From Galaxea fascicularis (taxonomy: Eukaryota > Cnidaria > Anthozoa > Scleractinia > Euphylliidae): DNA of 64,000 nt. The number at the start of each line of letters is the position of its first letter. The first letter of the stretch is position 1. Both the position numbers and the translations under genes were made by a program. Of this stretch, positions 1-12,482 are shown in pieces. The notes under the pieces are model-generated. The model made no database searches, had not been told where the DNA came from, and saw only the letters and a list, made by a program, of their open reading frames with translations. The stretch covers positions 11,084,508 through 11,148,507 of the forward strand of contig OX419342.1 in NCBI GenBank assembly GCA_948470475.1, read 5' to 3'.

Positions 1-830
1 GGAAAAATCGTGTACTTGGCGAACAACATCTAAAGTCACTCCTTTATACTCTGTGGTATCTGCTCACGCTTCATTTTGGTCTTCGAGGTTGCCAAGAGCA
101 CCATGAAATGTTTGTCGAAGATTTCAGCTTGAACAAGGACGACCAAAGCACAGAGTACTTAACATTCGAAGAAAACCCAACAAAGACCCGGCAAGGCGGT
201 CTAAGAAAGAAACGAAGAGCCATCCAGCCAAAAATGTTTGCCACTGGAGGTCCCCGTTGTCCAGTCCAGTTCTTCAAAACATATCTTGCTCACAGACCTG
301 AAGAAATACGACACAGTGGCCCGTTTTATCTCGCCATTATTGAAAAACCGAAATCCGAAGTGTGGTACAAGAATCAGAGGATGGGTGTCAATAAGATCGA
401 CCCCTTCATGAAAAATATGGCCTCGGAGGCGGAGTTGGATGTAGAGAGAAGAAAGTTAACCAACCATTCGGTAAGAAAAACGCTTGTGAAGAAGCTTAAG
501 GCTGGCAAATCAGCCAAGAAGTGCTATCATCGGTGTAACAGGCCACACAAGCGAGCGTTCACTGGCAGACTACGAGGAAGGTGACGAAGCAGAACAGCGA
601 CAGATCTCATCCATAATCAGCTCTCCTATCGGCCAACAGGTTCACAATTCCCGTCCAGTTCTTTCCAGTTTGCCCATTCAGCACAACCGTACAGCGGCTC
701 AAGCCTGCCAAACAGTAGTCCACCACTTTCATGGCTGTCAAGTGACGATAAATTACGGAAAAACACCAAACCCATTGAGTACCAGCCGTTTTTACGTTTT
801 CGGGGTGATTTTCCACCTATAAACGAGCCA
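1..830 (+). pseudogene. Crypton-type tyrosine recombinase / DUF3504 domain, 3' part
   Basis: The frame is open from the left edge, so the gene starts outside the window. The protein resembles the DUF3504 domain of QRICH1/ZMYM proteins, which derives from Crypton tyrosine recombinases that cut and rejoin DNA. Visible blocks are LHFGLRGCQEHHEM near base 75, a GGPRCPVQFFKTYL block near 245, and TNHSVRKTLVKKL (catalytic-type Arg) near 460. The main frame stops at 584. The expected C-terminal block, with GHTSERSLADYEEGD carrying the His/Arg and a Tyr, is in the next frame from about 515, so a one-base shift lies at about 505-525. That frame stays open to about 800. It could be a dead transposon or one copy of the DUF3504 gene family that is multicopy in cnidarians. 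No introns are seen, which favours a transposon. Confidence 0.75.
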
Positions 831-3800
831 TAGCATTTCGCGACTCTTTATTTGAAACTACCATTGAAAGTGGTGCACTGGAGGCTAAGGCACTGGAGGC
901 TCAAGGTATCTGAAAACGTCATTATGACGTAGCTATTTTTCATCCGTGGAGCGACAAGAACGGCCCAAGTTGGCTTTGCTTGCGATTTTTGCTACGTTTA
1001 CAGTCATTTTTCATTTGCAGTGGTTGCCTGATAAGATCGTTAGCTAAGAGTCCACTTTCTCAAAGAACCGAGCAAGGTGATGCACTTTGTTGTCGAATTT
1101 GGCTTGTTACTCGACGAACTGGGAATTTGGCCGGTCACCACACGCACGAATTTCTGACGGTGGGTCGGAGTGTATATAGAGTGTTTTCACCCACGTGACC
1201 AGCCGCTATATTGGTTTAATGAAACAAAAGAAAGTATTTGCATACAAATAGAGTTCAATTCCCAGAGGGTTAGCTTGGTACACCAATATGGCCGCCTTTC
1301 CTTTGTTTTGGAACACCAACATGGCCGCCGTGACGTCATGTGAAAACCCTCTATGCGAAACAATTGGGGGAAGGAACTAGTGCTGTCAAAAATTCTCGTT
1401 ATTTCCTTGCATGCAATGCGGTTGAGATATTGAAAATGGCGGGAAGGCCCAAATGCACTGGAACAAAAGGCTGTATCTATGCTCGGGAGAAGAATGTGAA
1501 CAAAAAAGGTCATTTCTAAGCTAGAACAAGGACTGAATTTTGTTTTGATGGTTGAAGTTTTGTTTTTCGACGATGATTTCTTTAAAAAACATAAAGGCAA
1601 AAGGGGGCATTTTCGTCGCTTCTCTTTGACGTTAAAAACGGTCATTTTTGTTCTTGTCCAAACTCAAAAGGCCATATTTGGTTAAAATCGCTACGTTTCT
1701 TGCGTTTATTAGATATCCAAATTTAAAGGACATTCCATTTCGTGCCCACAACTGACAATTAAAGCAATATTCGTGCGACTGAAAAGCATGGGAGTCTTGT
1801 GCGGCCGGTTTTGGCCTGCACGGTAGTCAATTGGTAAAGCCGTTCTCTAAATATCGTTATCATTATTGGCATTATCATCATTAATATAAGTATCGTTATT
1901 ATTAATCCTTTCATTATTTAAATTAATTAACGAATTAATTTAATTCCTGGCTGATCAATAAATTTGATCAGCTGGCTGGGAAATCAACCAATTTTATCAA
2001 GCTGGCTGGGAAATTTCTTGTGTGTCTTGCTTGGAAAAAGGAACAGATATTTTTTTCCCGGCAATATTGAAAAAACACCTGAAAATGCCTTAATAACATC
2101 AAGTTTTACCAGCTGGGATATAATAATACATTTTTCAACAAATTGGTCGTTTTGTGCCCCTGGTTGAGACTTCGTACGTTGAGCGACAGGCATTTAAGGC
2201 CGAAAACATTGTCGTTGTTACATTTTGCGTGGACAAGTTGACATAAAAATTAAGTGGCACAAGTCCAGCGGAGTATTTAAATTCGACAGACTTTCACGAC
2301 GGCGCGAAACAAAAGTCAATTTAACATTGGCTTTGGTGTGTTGTGAGATCGTTATTGGACTAAAAAATACATTTAGCGTAATAAATTTAAAGAATGAAGT
2401 AGCGTATTGGGTAAGACATACTGAAGACAAAAACACAATCACACGCAACAAGAACGACGTTATAGACATGGGCTAGAAACGAAGCAATGCAACATTTTAT
2501 TGCTGGCTAAGTGGCAAACCAAAGGGAAGCTTTTGGCATCATTGACGCATGCCGACTGCAGTTTTAAGTGTGAAAGTTTAGCAACGAGCGACCGTATAGC
2601 AGATTGGCATCAAATTGTAGACATTAAAAGGTGAAAAAAATAAATAAAGAGTTATTCGATACTAAATTTTCTTCCCGTTGGCCATAGTTTCCTCTTATAA
2701 ACAACTTATCTGGTTGGGATTGACTAAATGATGCGAGAGCCCCATGTTTCTTTGCAGTCTTGAATGATTACATTTGAGCTTTTCGTCGGCTTATGATTTT
2801 CTTGGGAAGGTCTTTGAAGATTTGAAAGTTTGTGTCCTTGAGCCTGTGTCCCAGAGATAGTTTTTCTTGACAGTCCTTGTATCTCAAGAATCCGGCAAGT
2901 ATTGGACGAGTCTTCTTACATGTGATCTTGCCCATGCGATGGACTCGCTGTATTTCCACGTTTCTAGCGTGATCGATCGTAATGGCGGACAAAAGCATGT
3001 TAAACGTCATCGTTTCCAGGCCCTTGTCTTTCTGATCCGATGGCTTGACCCAGTCCCCGAGATTAAATCAATATTTTGACGGATATAGAGCGATTAAATT
3101 AAATAAATATAGACATTTTAAATCAAATGGATTTAAAAAATATTCCATAAGTATAAATATTAAATTAAACAAATAAAAAAATGTTACATAAATATAAATA
3201 CTGAATTGAATATGTATCAAATTAGTGAATATTACTACAATCGGCTTGCCATAGTGAGGTGGCTTTTCCCGCTGCTCTATCAGCGGGCTCTTATCGCCAC
3301 GACACGAGGTACAGAATATGTTGCTTACATTTGTTTAAGTTTAGTCCATACCGAAGCCGCTGAGGAAAATAACTTGATCCGAAGACAGAAATTCACAAAA
3401 TTTGCTTTCAAACGATGGTTTTTGCGAGATATTTGGACAAAAGACAGCCAAGATATCGCCATTCGAAAACAGGGGATTTTACAGTTTTAACGTGGACTTT
3501 AGTTATAAAGTGTCAAAGATTTCGCTGTGGACTTCATATTTTAGGTTAGGGTTAAGAACAGAATCAGCTATAAGACTTCCGGCAAGTGAAGAACCAAGCG
3601 CAGGAACACAAGTATGTGTCTTTAATTTTGAGCTTTTACCTATTTTTGCCTGCCGATTTAAAGGCTTATATGGGCTTCTCACCTTGATACAAGCCAAGTA
3701 AAAACGAAAGGGTTTTTTTCAACGTACAGTCTTATCATTTACAGCAGGACACCACCGACATTCGGTAGAACGACATCCCGGTCCGGCAAATGTTCCATCT

Positions 3801-4435
3801 CCATTTTAAACCGAGTATTTTTAAATAATCGAAACCTTTCCATACATTTCTTTGTAATATTTCACGCCATTTTTGCAAGTCATTTTCTAAGAAACTGCTG
3901 ACGCTACGCGGGCGCATGACCGGAATAGTTGGCGATGATATCCTCGGCTCCACTTGACAAGTTTACAAGAGCCGGATTGATATTTGGAAAATTCTCGCAA
4001 ACAGCAACAACGCCTTCACAAATGTAAACACGATTAACAGCTGCAACATTGAAAATGCCAACAATTTGTTGTCCCTCACAGCAATTCTCGTTGTTGTTAG
4101 CTAAAAATCGTAGACTTTAAAGGCAATTACAGTAAAAACTTTGTCTTATTTTCAATGTTTACAGACAAAGCGTATGCTTGATCAGTCTGTGGCAGTCACT
4201 TTTCTTAGCAAAAAGTAAGCAATTAAGTCGATTTTGCTCAACCATGTCATTCCATAAAAAGGACATCGACAGGAGTTTTCTATCGTCTTTACTCTCATAA
4301 ATCACAAAAATTACACCATAAAATGTTCAAACCAAGGCAAGCAAAGTACCTTTCTTCTTTTAACATGGGTGGTGTCGAAGAGTACCCACTTTGGGGTTTT
4401 ACCATTTTGTTTCGTTGTTGAAAATTTTAGTTTAA
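831..4435. other. Noncoding stretch, no gene recognised
   Basis: No exon, conserved domain or structural RNA was recognised here. The short open frames lack recognisable motifs. The part from 3080 to 3210 is very AT-rich with repeated AAATATAAAT/AAATTAAA words. It lies outside the host gene model on either strand. Confidence 0.5.
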
Positions 4436-4436
4436 T

Positions 4437-5040
4437 AATAATAATAATTAACTTTATTCAAACACAATGGCAATAGAATTAATGTGTTTTTACAAATGTA
4501 GTAAAAATGCATATATAATATAATAATAAAATCTAAAAGTTACCATAGTCTTCGTGCTCTTGGGACAAAAGATTGCTGGTGTCTCACTGTACGTGATAAG
4601 GGCACTTGATTACACTTTTTGTGTCTGGGATTATAGCTATGATCAGATTGTTTAAATAAGTGTTTAAAGGTATCGCTCCTCATCATCCGTTCCAGCTCGT
4701 TTTTGGTAAGGTTGCTTTTTCTACTTGCTAGTGTTTCGAGGGCATCTTTTGGAAGGCCGAGGATCTTTAAACAACGGTCCAGTACTCTTTGAAGCCCCAG
4801 GGAAAGATAGTCAGGAATACCTCCCCAAATAGGGCCCGCATACTCAAGAAAAGGTCTAATTTTTGTTGTGTAGGTCGTGAGGCCAACTTCATCAGGAAGA
4901 TGGGCTTTCTTACATGCCCTAATATGATAGATACGTTTGTTAGCTTTCTTGAGTACACTTGAGATGTGTGAGTCCATTTGAGGTTGTCCTGGATTACCAC
5001 ACCTAGCAGTTTGAATTCTGTTTAAAAGATTAAAATGTCA
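4437..5040 (-). pseudogene. Non-LTR retrotransposon (CR1/L2/jockey-like), 3' fragment
   Basis: On the minus strand the sequence encodes the C-terminal end of a LINE reverse transcriptase. It shows a LLGVVIQDNLKW block near 5000, then KKANKRIYHIRACKKAHLP, IRPFLEYAGPIWGG and a LQRVLDRCLKILG block, ending in RRLW at 4540. This thumb-like region is typical of CR1/L2/jockey-clade proteins. The first block and the rest are in different frames, so a frameshift lies at about 4970-4985. The 3' end at about 4437-4450 is a short ATT repeat tail, as in CR1/L2-type elements. The catalytic core and endonuclease are absent, so this is a 5'-truncated dead copy. Confidence 0.8.
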
Positions 5041-6108
5041 CCAATACATCTTCGAATTTGTGACTCAGCCAAACTGCCAAAGTACATAACCGGTTGTGAA
5101 ATTGGTTTTAAAAGTGGGACACTAGGACTGCTAACCTAGTTTAGTGAGTTTTACCATCTGTATTGTGGTGTAGTCAGATGTAACTAAACTGGGATGAACC
5201 AACAGTTTGTTTATCGTTTGTGCTCATAAACATGTCTATCTATAAAATGCTAATACAAGAAATAACTGTGGAGCTCCGGCTTTTAGGCTTGGCTAAAAAT
5301 ATATATTATAAATGAAATAAGTACCAAGTTCCTACGCGAGTGCTCGTTTTGCAATGTTTCTGTAATTAACCGGAAGTCATACAACCGGATATTGTGGTTA
5401 GTAGTAGTCTCGCTATGAACTTTGAGATGCTCTTCTTACCATCATGGCGGACAATGTGGTTGATGGTTTCTAGTGTTCATTAAAATCGTTGGTTTATCCT
5501 ATGCATCGTGATTCAATATCTAAAGGAAACATCACCCGTTGGACAAACAAGCAAGAGCTAGCGTGAAAAGGATGATCGAGCCTTCGGTTTCGCAGATCAG
5601 CAAAAATCTCTATGGTAAAACCAAATAAGGAATGACTAAATCGTGTTGATTGCTTGCCCTCGAAAAATTGCAAAAACCGGCCAAATACTTTTGACAGAAA
5701 ATAGTTAAATCTGCTTTGTGATAGCCTCTATTTTATGGAAGGAAGCCTGATCTCATCTACCCACCCCTGTTAGTTTGTAAACACGATAACAATACCGAAA
5801 AATAGTTGATGACAATCGAAAAATTACATGAAATTTCTCAGAACATGCATATGAAACCTAAATATGGAGAATAAAGACTATTTTAAACACACCTTTATTT
5901 TATTCAATCATGGTACGATACATTGCACTCAATACTCGTAAACAAGGGTGGTGGACCGCCACCCGAAAGCATAAAACTGCTTATATATAGTTTGTATATT
6001 TCCATTACAGTAACAACCCGCATAAAGCGACCTATGGTTTTCAGTTTCAGCTGACGCTGTTCTTATATATCATTGGGTACTTAGTGAAAAATCAGCCTCA
6101 AGCTGTTC
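5041..6108. other. Noncoding stretch
   Basis: No coding exon, RNA gene or clear repeat structure was recognised between the LINE fragment and the MITE that follows. Confidence 0.4.
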
Positions 6109-6112
6109 TTAA

Positions 6113-6735
6113 AGTGCCCCTAACCCTTGAATTTGTTTCCTTTTGGTAGATTTCCATATCTTTCAAGAACTCGTTTTCGAAAAAAAAATCAAAAATATTG
6201 AATCCTGTTTTTTTTTTTTTATTTTACGGGCGCTAAAAGTGAAGGCAGTCTTGACGATACTTTTACCTATCGTTCGCATTAGTCCCCACTCGGCCAAATG
6301 TGTCTATATATGGAGCCTGACATAAGAAAATTAAAGGACATCATGCAAGCTTGAGTTGTTGGAATATGCGAAGATTCGCGGCAATACCTTTTGCTAAACA
6401 GAGAAAATGGTTGAAAATGCGTTGTTTATGGATGCAGCAACTCTAAAAATACATAGAAAGGTATCAGCATGCATAAGATTGGAATGGTGTCGTTTTCTTA
6501 CGTCACAGCCAAAAATAGTCAAATATCGGACGCTTCTCATTGGCTCGTTCCTAATGAGCCCACGAGACAATAATATGTCCAGCGGGGCTTATAGCGCGCA
6601 AAAAAAAAAATTCAGTAACTTCAAGCGCTGGCAAAAAAATCAGGATTCAATATTTTTGAATTTTTTTTTCGAAAATGAGTTCTTGAAAGATATGGAAATC
6701 TACCAAAAGAAAACAATTCAAGGGTTAGGGGCAAT
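6113..6735. mobile_element. MITE with long terminal inverted repeats between TTAA sites
   Basis: About 95 bases at the left end (from TGCCCCTAACCCTTGAATT at 6115) reappear inverted at the right end (to AATTCAAGGGTTAGGGGC at 6732), with few differences. The element is bounded by TTAA at 6109-6112 and TTAA at 6736-6739, matching the TTAA target duplication of piggyBac-type transposons. The interior is about 430 bases and has no transposase, so it is non-autonomous. The termini do not start with the usual piggyBac CCC run, so superfamily assignment is uncertain. Confidence 0.75.
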
Positions 6736-6739
6736 TTAA

Positions 6740-9180
6740 CATGTTCTTAAATTCTGTCTGAAAATAATACACTGTATTGCACAACTGACACTGGTTTATG
6801 AATTGACTCCATCCTCGCAAATCATGCGACTGGTCTTTAATTTCAAGGGAGTTGTTAGCCCACATAAATGAGAGGTAGCAGCTTTGGAATAGGTGCTTGA
6901 ACCAAATAACAAACACTAAAACGTAAAAATTACCCTAACAAATATGCTGGTACCTTATATATAAGAACCAGTTGAATTTATTAGACTGAATTGAATTGAT
7001 TGGATCTTATGCATATGGTGTTCTTTCTGACAACTTTCAGCCTGGACGTTCTTAATCCACTTGTCCTTTTATGCCGGTTTTTACTGTATATAATGTAACC
7101 CCGAAAGTCAACGCCTAATAACGACTGATCTGTTACTAAGAACTACAGTGGAACTCCGCCAAACAGCCACCTCGTTATTGTAGCCACTTATTTTCGTCCC
7201 GGTGAAGCGCTAATTAATTTCTTATTGAAATTCACTGTTGACACGGCCACATTGTAAAATTCAATCATCATACTCATTCCTGTATTCATCTGATACTGAA
7301 AAGGCAACTCAAACCAAGTGCGCCTTCTGACGGAAGGACAAGGGGCAAATATTGAAAAACGATAACGTTATTAATCATAAGAATTACAATTTCCTCGATT
7401 GTGATTGGTTTAAAAAACTCCTATTTTCCACTAATTCGCTTGCCAAGTTGTTATTGGACAGCTTGTTATCGGACAGTTCAATAAGCCAATCACATTCAAC
7501 GTTAGACAAGTAAAAATAAGCGATATAATTTCCCGACGTTTCGGCGACTTCATGACGCCATTATCAACGTTGTAGTTTAAACCAACCACTCAGAGCCATG
7601 GTTTCAATCACCATAGTAACAGTGTACAGGCTCTTGAATTGGGTCTTTCTTCAAAATGGATATTTTTTCCCTTGAACAATGACAGTACTTTAGAAGACAG
7701 TAGTGATTTTGTTTATCCCATGGCACAAATGTTTATGTCAAGAAACCAGACGAGTTTCTTCTTTTTTTCTCGGAAATTGTGATTTTTGTGATTATTGGTA
7801 ATAAGACTTCGTGTCGTCCAATTCGGTCTGGAATCATACTCGTGATAAACAAATCTCTTACGGCCGGTTGGTGGTCGTATATTGACGGGTTTCCACTGTG
7901 GTCATAAGAGCGTCCGCGGAAAGGCTCACACAGAACTACACACATTTGTATTCTTAAGTAACGCTGTTGATTTCACCTATATGGAAAAACGAACCAACTA
8001 CACACCACACTCAGGCATTCGCGCACTATCTGCTGGTGAATTATTGATCGACAGATGTACAGGGAATCCGAGATGTTAATTGCCTGTCATTCACTATTAT
8101 TATACATTGAAATCGCAATCTCAGTGAATATCAGTGAATATCGAAATCAGCGCCTGTGACAGCATCTAGGTGCAAATTATACAGTAATTCTGTCAAGAAA
8201 ACTCAAGGTCACTGGTGATCATGTCATGTATGACTGCGGCGCATGATTTCTAAGAATAATCATGTCAAGTTCGCACACGTTGTCTGGCTTGCCGTAGGTA
8301 AAAAAGCAAAATGATGTCCTAGGGACAGATTCACGAAAAACCTCCTAAATTATGATGTGTCCTAAGTATTTTTAAGCAATGAGCTATTGTGAGAAAATAA
8401 TACTTAGGAGACATCTTAACATAGGAGGGCTTCGTGGATCTGGCCCCAGGTTTGTAAGTGCATGTTAAATGCCGTGACATCTGGTCTTTCACTCATTCAA
8501 TGTATAATAGAACAATTACTAGATTGGACAATTTAAGTTATCAACTCTGTTGATAAAACCAAATCCTCATGTGTACGGCTCCCCAACCGACGAAATTTGT
8601 TTAGAAACCTCCCCCTTATTTACTATAGATTCGACTTTTGTGTAATATAGAATAATTAAGATCTCGGTAACACCTACCTCGACTTTGGTTATTCTGGACT
8701 CACATAAACCTCATCCAATAATTGTAAAATATATATGCTTCGCTGTTTACCTCTCCTTACGATTCACACCAGCGCTAATTTACCTAATTCCTTCTTATCG
8801 CGGACGCTGCACACGTATATTTTAAAATCGAGTCAAACAAACAGTAAAACGCTTTTTATACTACTTTTATCGTCTTTGGGGGATGGAAAACGAGGATCAA
8901 GGAACTCCTCTGCGAAAAAAATCACACGTATCAAAACTTATAAACGCTTAAAGCCCACGCTGAACCGTCCACTTTCTTCACCACCCTCAACCCCAACCCC
9001 ACTCCTATCCCTACCCTTATATAAGGGGAATACTTGCAGAGAACACCTTTTTCAGAAAACACTTTTGAATTCGGTAAGATGCATGGAAGTTATACAAACC
9101 TTCAAATGTTGAACATTACCCATCATTTCTCTTTTAGTTTTTTTTGTTTGCTCAACTTTTCACTTCATCAATAGATAGTT
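6740..9180. other. Noncoding stretch with one small hairpin element
   Basis: No gene was recognised. The only structured piece is at about 8317-8453. There CCTAGGGACAGATTCACGAA followed by ACCTCCTAA and GTGTCCTAAGTATT is mirrored by AATACTTAGGAGACATC, AGGAGGGCTTCGTGGATCTG and GGCCCC. It looks like a short imperfect inverted-repeat (MITE-like) unit of about 135 bases. Confidence 0.4.
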
Positions 9181-9186
9181 ATTATG

Positions 9187-9453
9187 TTATTTTCTCAAGT
9201 AGAGCACCTCATACAGAGCACTTAATTTTGTCTCCAAAGTTCTGCTAACCTCCTCAAGTTTAACTTTCACGTCATTGATTTCTGATTGCACCTTTTCCAG
9301 CTGCAAATCTTTTGAAAGGTTTGTTGAGTCTGTTTTCTTCTCTAGACGAAGCATGTCCTCTTTCGTAGGCATGTTGTGAAGTTCAGATTTTAATTCAGCA
9401 ATCTGAGTTTCCATCTTTTTGCCTTGGTAATCAACATCCTCTCTCGAACACAT
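9187..9453 (-). CDS. Probable terminal coiled-coil exon of the minus-strand host gene
   Basis: A strong acceptor (TTTCTTTACTTTCAG) precedes 9453, and the frame then runs 88 codons to a stop at 9187. The peptide is highly charged with heptad-like spacing (blocks such as METQIAELKSELHNMP and EVSRTLETKLSALYEVLY), so a coiled coil is expected. The exon starts in phase 0, which fits the possible phase-0 donor at 16212 after the SPRY domain. If joined, the channel protein would end in a coiled coil, as several TRP channels do for tetramer assembly. It could instead be the last exon of an unrelated gene, because the intron would be 6.8 kb and the donor GTGAAA is weak. Confidence 0.5.
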   Translation of the reverse strand: MCSREDVDYQGKKMETQIAELKSELHNMPTKEDMLRLEKKTDSTNLSKDLQLEKVQSEINDVKVKLEEVSRTLETKLSALYEVLYLRK

Positions 9454-9949
9454 CTGAAAGTAAAGAAAAAAGTATAAAGAAAACTACATAAAAAAGGGTT
9501 AGACTCCCACGAACTCTGTGCTATTTTAGGCCTCTACTAATTAAAAGTTCCATTCCTTAAGGCCTGGCCTTAGAAATGATGGATGGTGGATGTTGTTGTT
9601 TTAAAAGGGAAGTACAACTCAAAAGACTTGAGCATATTTTGTAAACGACAGAAACGTTTTACTTTATAATTACATTTTTATATCAAAGAGCTATAACGAG
9701 AAAGCAAACATTTTGATCAAGGATAGTGGATTTGTATAGACGGTGCCTTGTGTCCATAAATTTATACTCTATGACATTCACATTTCGAAAACACAAAATC
9801 GTCGGCAAATTCATAACATTAGACAAAATGTTTTCGTTACGTTTATCCACATATTACGCCGAGTGCTGGAATCGAAGCCATGTGGCCATAGCTTCAGTCA
9901 ATTCCAACACTCGACATAATAAGTGGTTGACTGTACTTCGGTTTTCCCC

Positions 9950-10570
9950 TCTCCTCACTCATTACCCGGAATCGCCAAATCCCAATTCCGCCTGCCTTCA
10001 GTGGCCGAAGAGCCAGTTCGTGGCTGAGAGGTGATGCCACTAGCAAATCTATGACATGCAAAAGGGGCGGTTTTCTCATCCAACGCCATAATGAACTGAG
10101 GGATCTGGAGGCAGAAATTCTTCGCATGGTGTGCAATGGTGTTGAAATTGAACCAGTTTTGAAAGACATCAGAGAAGAAGAGTTGAATAGGAGAACCAAC
10201 ACCACCTCTGATGTGGGGCTTTATGTGAGAATTTGCACCCAAATGCAGACTCCTACAGGGATCTGGATCCAGACCAGATATTCAGGCAATCTAAAACATA
10301 GAGGAAGCGCCAATACGCTAGCCGAGTTCTAGAAGTAGAGCAAGCTAGGTTTACGCCATAATAGGCTTGCTGAATTAGTTGCTACAAAGAAGGGCGAAAG
10401 CTATGCGACTACTATGTTATGGATCAGGGCTAGAGTGTCATTTGCATTGCTGAGATCAGCATTGTTATGCTTGAGAGGTTCGCGAGCTACGAGGAGGGTC
10501 CATCTAGAATTGTTAGACATTGCCTTTAACATCGAGGAGGGACACGTAAAATACGAAATACGAAAGGTTT
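9950..10570 (+). pseudogene. Degenerate C-terminal fragment of a multicopy retroelement-type protein
   Basis: The plus strand encodes [20 protein letters not shown] followed by a block ending [17 protein letters not shown] (10051-10200). A second block after an internal stop, [19 protein letters not shown] then [20 protein letters not shown], lies near 10385-10490. I recognise both as the C-terminal region of a protein family present in very many copies in cnidarian genomes beside reverse transcriptase domains. The element class is not certain. Stops and frame changes between the blocks show a decayed copy. It lies just upstream of the BEL/Pao remains and may have been its insertion site or a neighbour. 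Confidence 0.55.
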
Positions 10571-10719
10571 TTTTTATTAAAATGGTTGAAATTTTATCGC
10601 TTGTAAAATATGAGCAACCAACATTTTTTTAATTTTAATTTTACGTCTCGAGAATAAAATCTAAACATATCTAAGAAAGATGTCCATGAATCAAAGGAGG
10701 CACTTCATTTATTTAAAAA

Positions 10720-12240
10720 AATATTATTATTGTTACTGGCTGAAACGGAATCGCCAAGTATCAAGGAAGTGCCAATCGTTGATGAAAGTGAACTAGCAAT
10801 CAAGGGCTCAGTCCTTGAAGTGTCCACTAACCCATCTTTAATTTTGGCGCAATAGGAGAAATATTCCTCTTGGAGAAGACTGTGTCGGCAGTACGCCTGG
10901 TGGATGAGGTACAAATTCAACCTTAGATGCAAAGCAAAGAACATAAGTCCATCTCCAGAACGTCAAATCAAGATTTCAGGCGCCGCTGATCTCGAAGAAG
11001 CCACCTTAGCGTTGTGTAAACAAGCCCAAATCGAATCATTTACGGCTGACTATAAGGAGGCGAGCCGAACGCTTTCGTCTAACAGCTCGCTGCTTCCACT
11101 TCAACCAGTCCTCGTGGATAGAATTATCACAGTTGGAGGTCGGTGGAATAAAGCTCAGATACCATTTGAGGCAAAAGATCAAGCTCTACTTTCTCCTGCC
11201 CAGCCTTTGTCGAGATTGTTAGCTCAAGACATCCACGAATGAAGGTGAGCTAGAACAACCGTCCCAGTGATGGCTTCCTTGCCCAGAGGACGACTTTCTG
11301 TTTGCGAGCCTCCTTTCACCAACACAGGTGTAAACTACTTTGGTCCAATCAATGTAAAGAGAGGAAGAGTGACTCAGAAGAGATGGAGGTGTATCTTCAC
11401 ATGCCTCACTACCCGCGCAGTCCACCTGGAGCTAGCGGGCGACCTGAGTACTGATTCCTTTATCATGGCCTTGAGAAGATTTCGTGAGAGAAGAGGCCAC
11501 CTAAGACAATCCTTCCAGACAGCGGAACCAATTTCGTTGGAGCGAACAGAGAATTGCCAGAAGTACTGAAGTCATTTGGTCAAGAACGAGTTAACAGCGA
11601 GCTTGCTCAAGAAGGGATCACCCGGTACTTTAACCTTCCATCGCCCCCACACATGGGAGGAATAATTGAGTCGATGGTCAAGCAGGTGAAAAGAGCCTTT
11701 TGTATGAAGGCTGTAATAAATGACCAGCTTTTACCAGAGGAAACGCTCCATGCAGTACTTGTCGAGACAGAGGCTATCCTTAATAGTCGGCCCCCTACCT
11801 CTGTGAGCGATGGTCTCAACGCTTAAGAAGCACATTGGTCGAGTCTCGCCAAACAGTCCACCCGGCCGATTTGATTAATAGTTTAAAGAGATGGAGAATG
11901 GCCCAAGCGTTGGCTGACATGATATGGCGGCGGTGGCGTAAAGAATACTTACCTACTCAAGCAATTCGTTCAAAGTGGAATAAAGAACAAAAGAACTTGA
12001 AAAGGGTTATCATATCCTTTTTGAAGAATGGTGACACTCCACGGTCGCATGCCAATGCGACCGTGGATACATTCCCTTGTGATGAAACTCGTAACGGAAC
12101 CCTTATGCGGCCTGCCGCGAAACTGCGCCTTTTGGAAGAATCCCTTTAAGAGAACAATGCCGAACTTTGATCTAGTGAAGAATGTTTCTCACTTTCTAGA
12201 GAACTGTTATCTGTCGTTTGTGAGTTAGCTTAACTTAAGT
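10720..12240 (+). pseudogene. BEL/Pao LTR retrotransposon, RNase H-integrase remains
   Basis: Pieces of a BEL/Pao Pol protein lie in order on the plus strand. A pre-integrase block (WRRLCRQYAWWMRYKFNLRC, then PLSRLLAQDIHE) lies at 10870-11242. The integrase core (NTGVNYFGPINVKRG, TCLTTRAVHLELAGDLSTDS) is at 11300-11480. A block with PSPPHMGGIIESMVKQVKRA is at 11645-11700, ending ETEAILNSRPPTSVSDGLN. The DUF5641-type C-terminus (WRMAQALADMIWRRWRKEYL) is at 11895-11955. The zinc-binding stretch between the first two blocks is missing, and there are several stops and frame changes. A purine run at 12265-12290 may be the old polypurine tract. It is a dead, internally deleted copy. Confidence 0.8.
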
Positions 12241-12264
12241 TGTCGTTCGCCTTGTAGACTCACT

Positions 12265-12482
12265 GGGGGAAGGGGGGGGGGGCGGGATGGAACGTCTGAT
12301 GACCAATAGAACCTTTCTAACGCCTTACCCATGAATAGCTAAGTACATGACAGCGAGCTTGAGGTCAAATATGTCGAGCGAAGATGTATATTGTGTTTCT
12401 ATCGAAGGCAAATAAACCCGTTTTAAATGGACTTACCAGTGGCCATTTAGAAATATTACATTGGCAAGGAGGACAGTAGACT
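12265..12482 (+). other. Junction between BEL/Pao and gypsy remains
   Basis: A G-rich run (GGGGGAAGGGGGGGGGGGGCGGG) at about 12265-12290 looks like a polypurine tract. The sequence from there to the gypsy gag start at 12483 contains AATAAA at 12410 and a possible primer-site area near 12455-12475. No matching LTR copy was found in the window, so LTR limits cannot be set. Confidence 0.3.
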
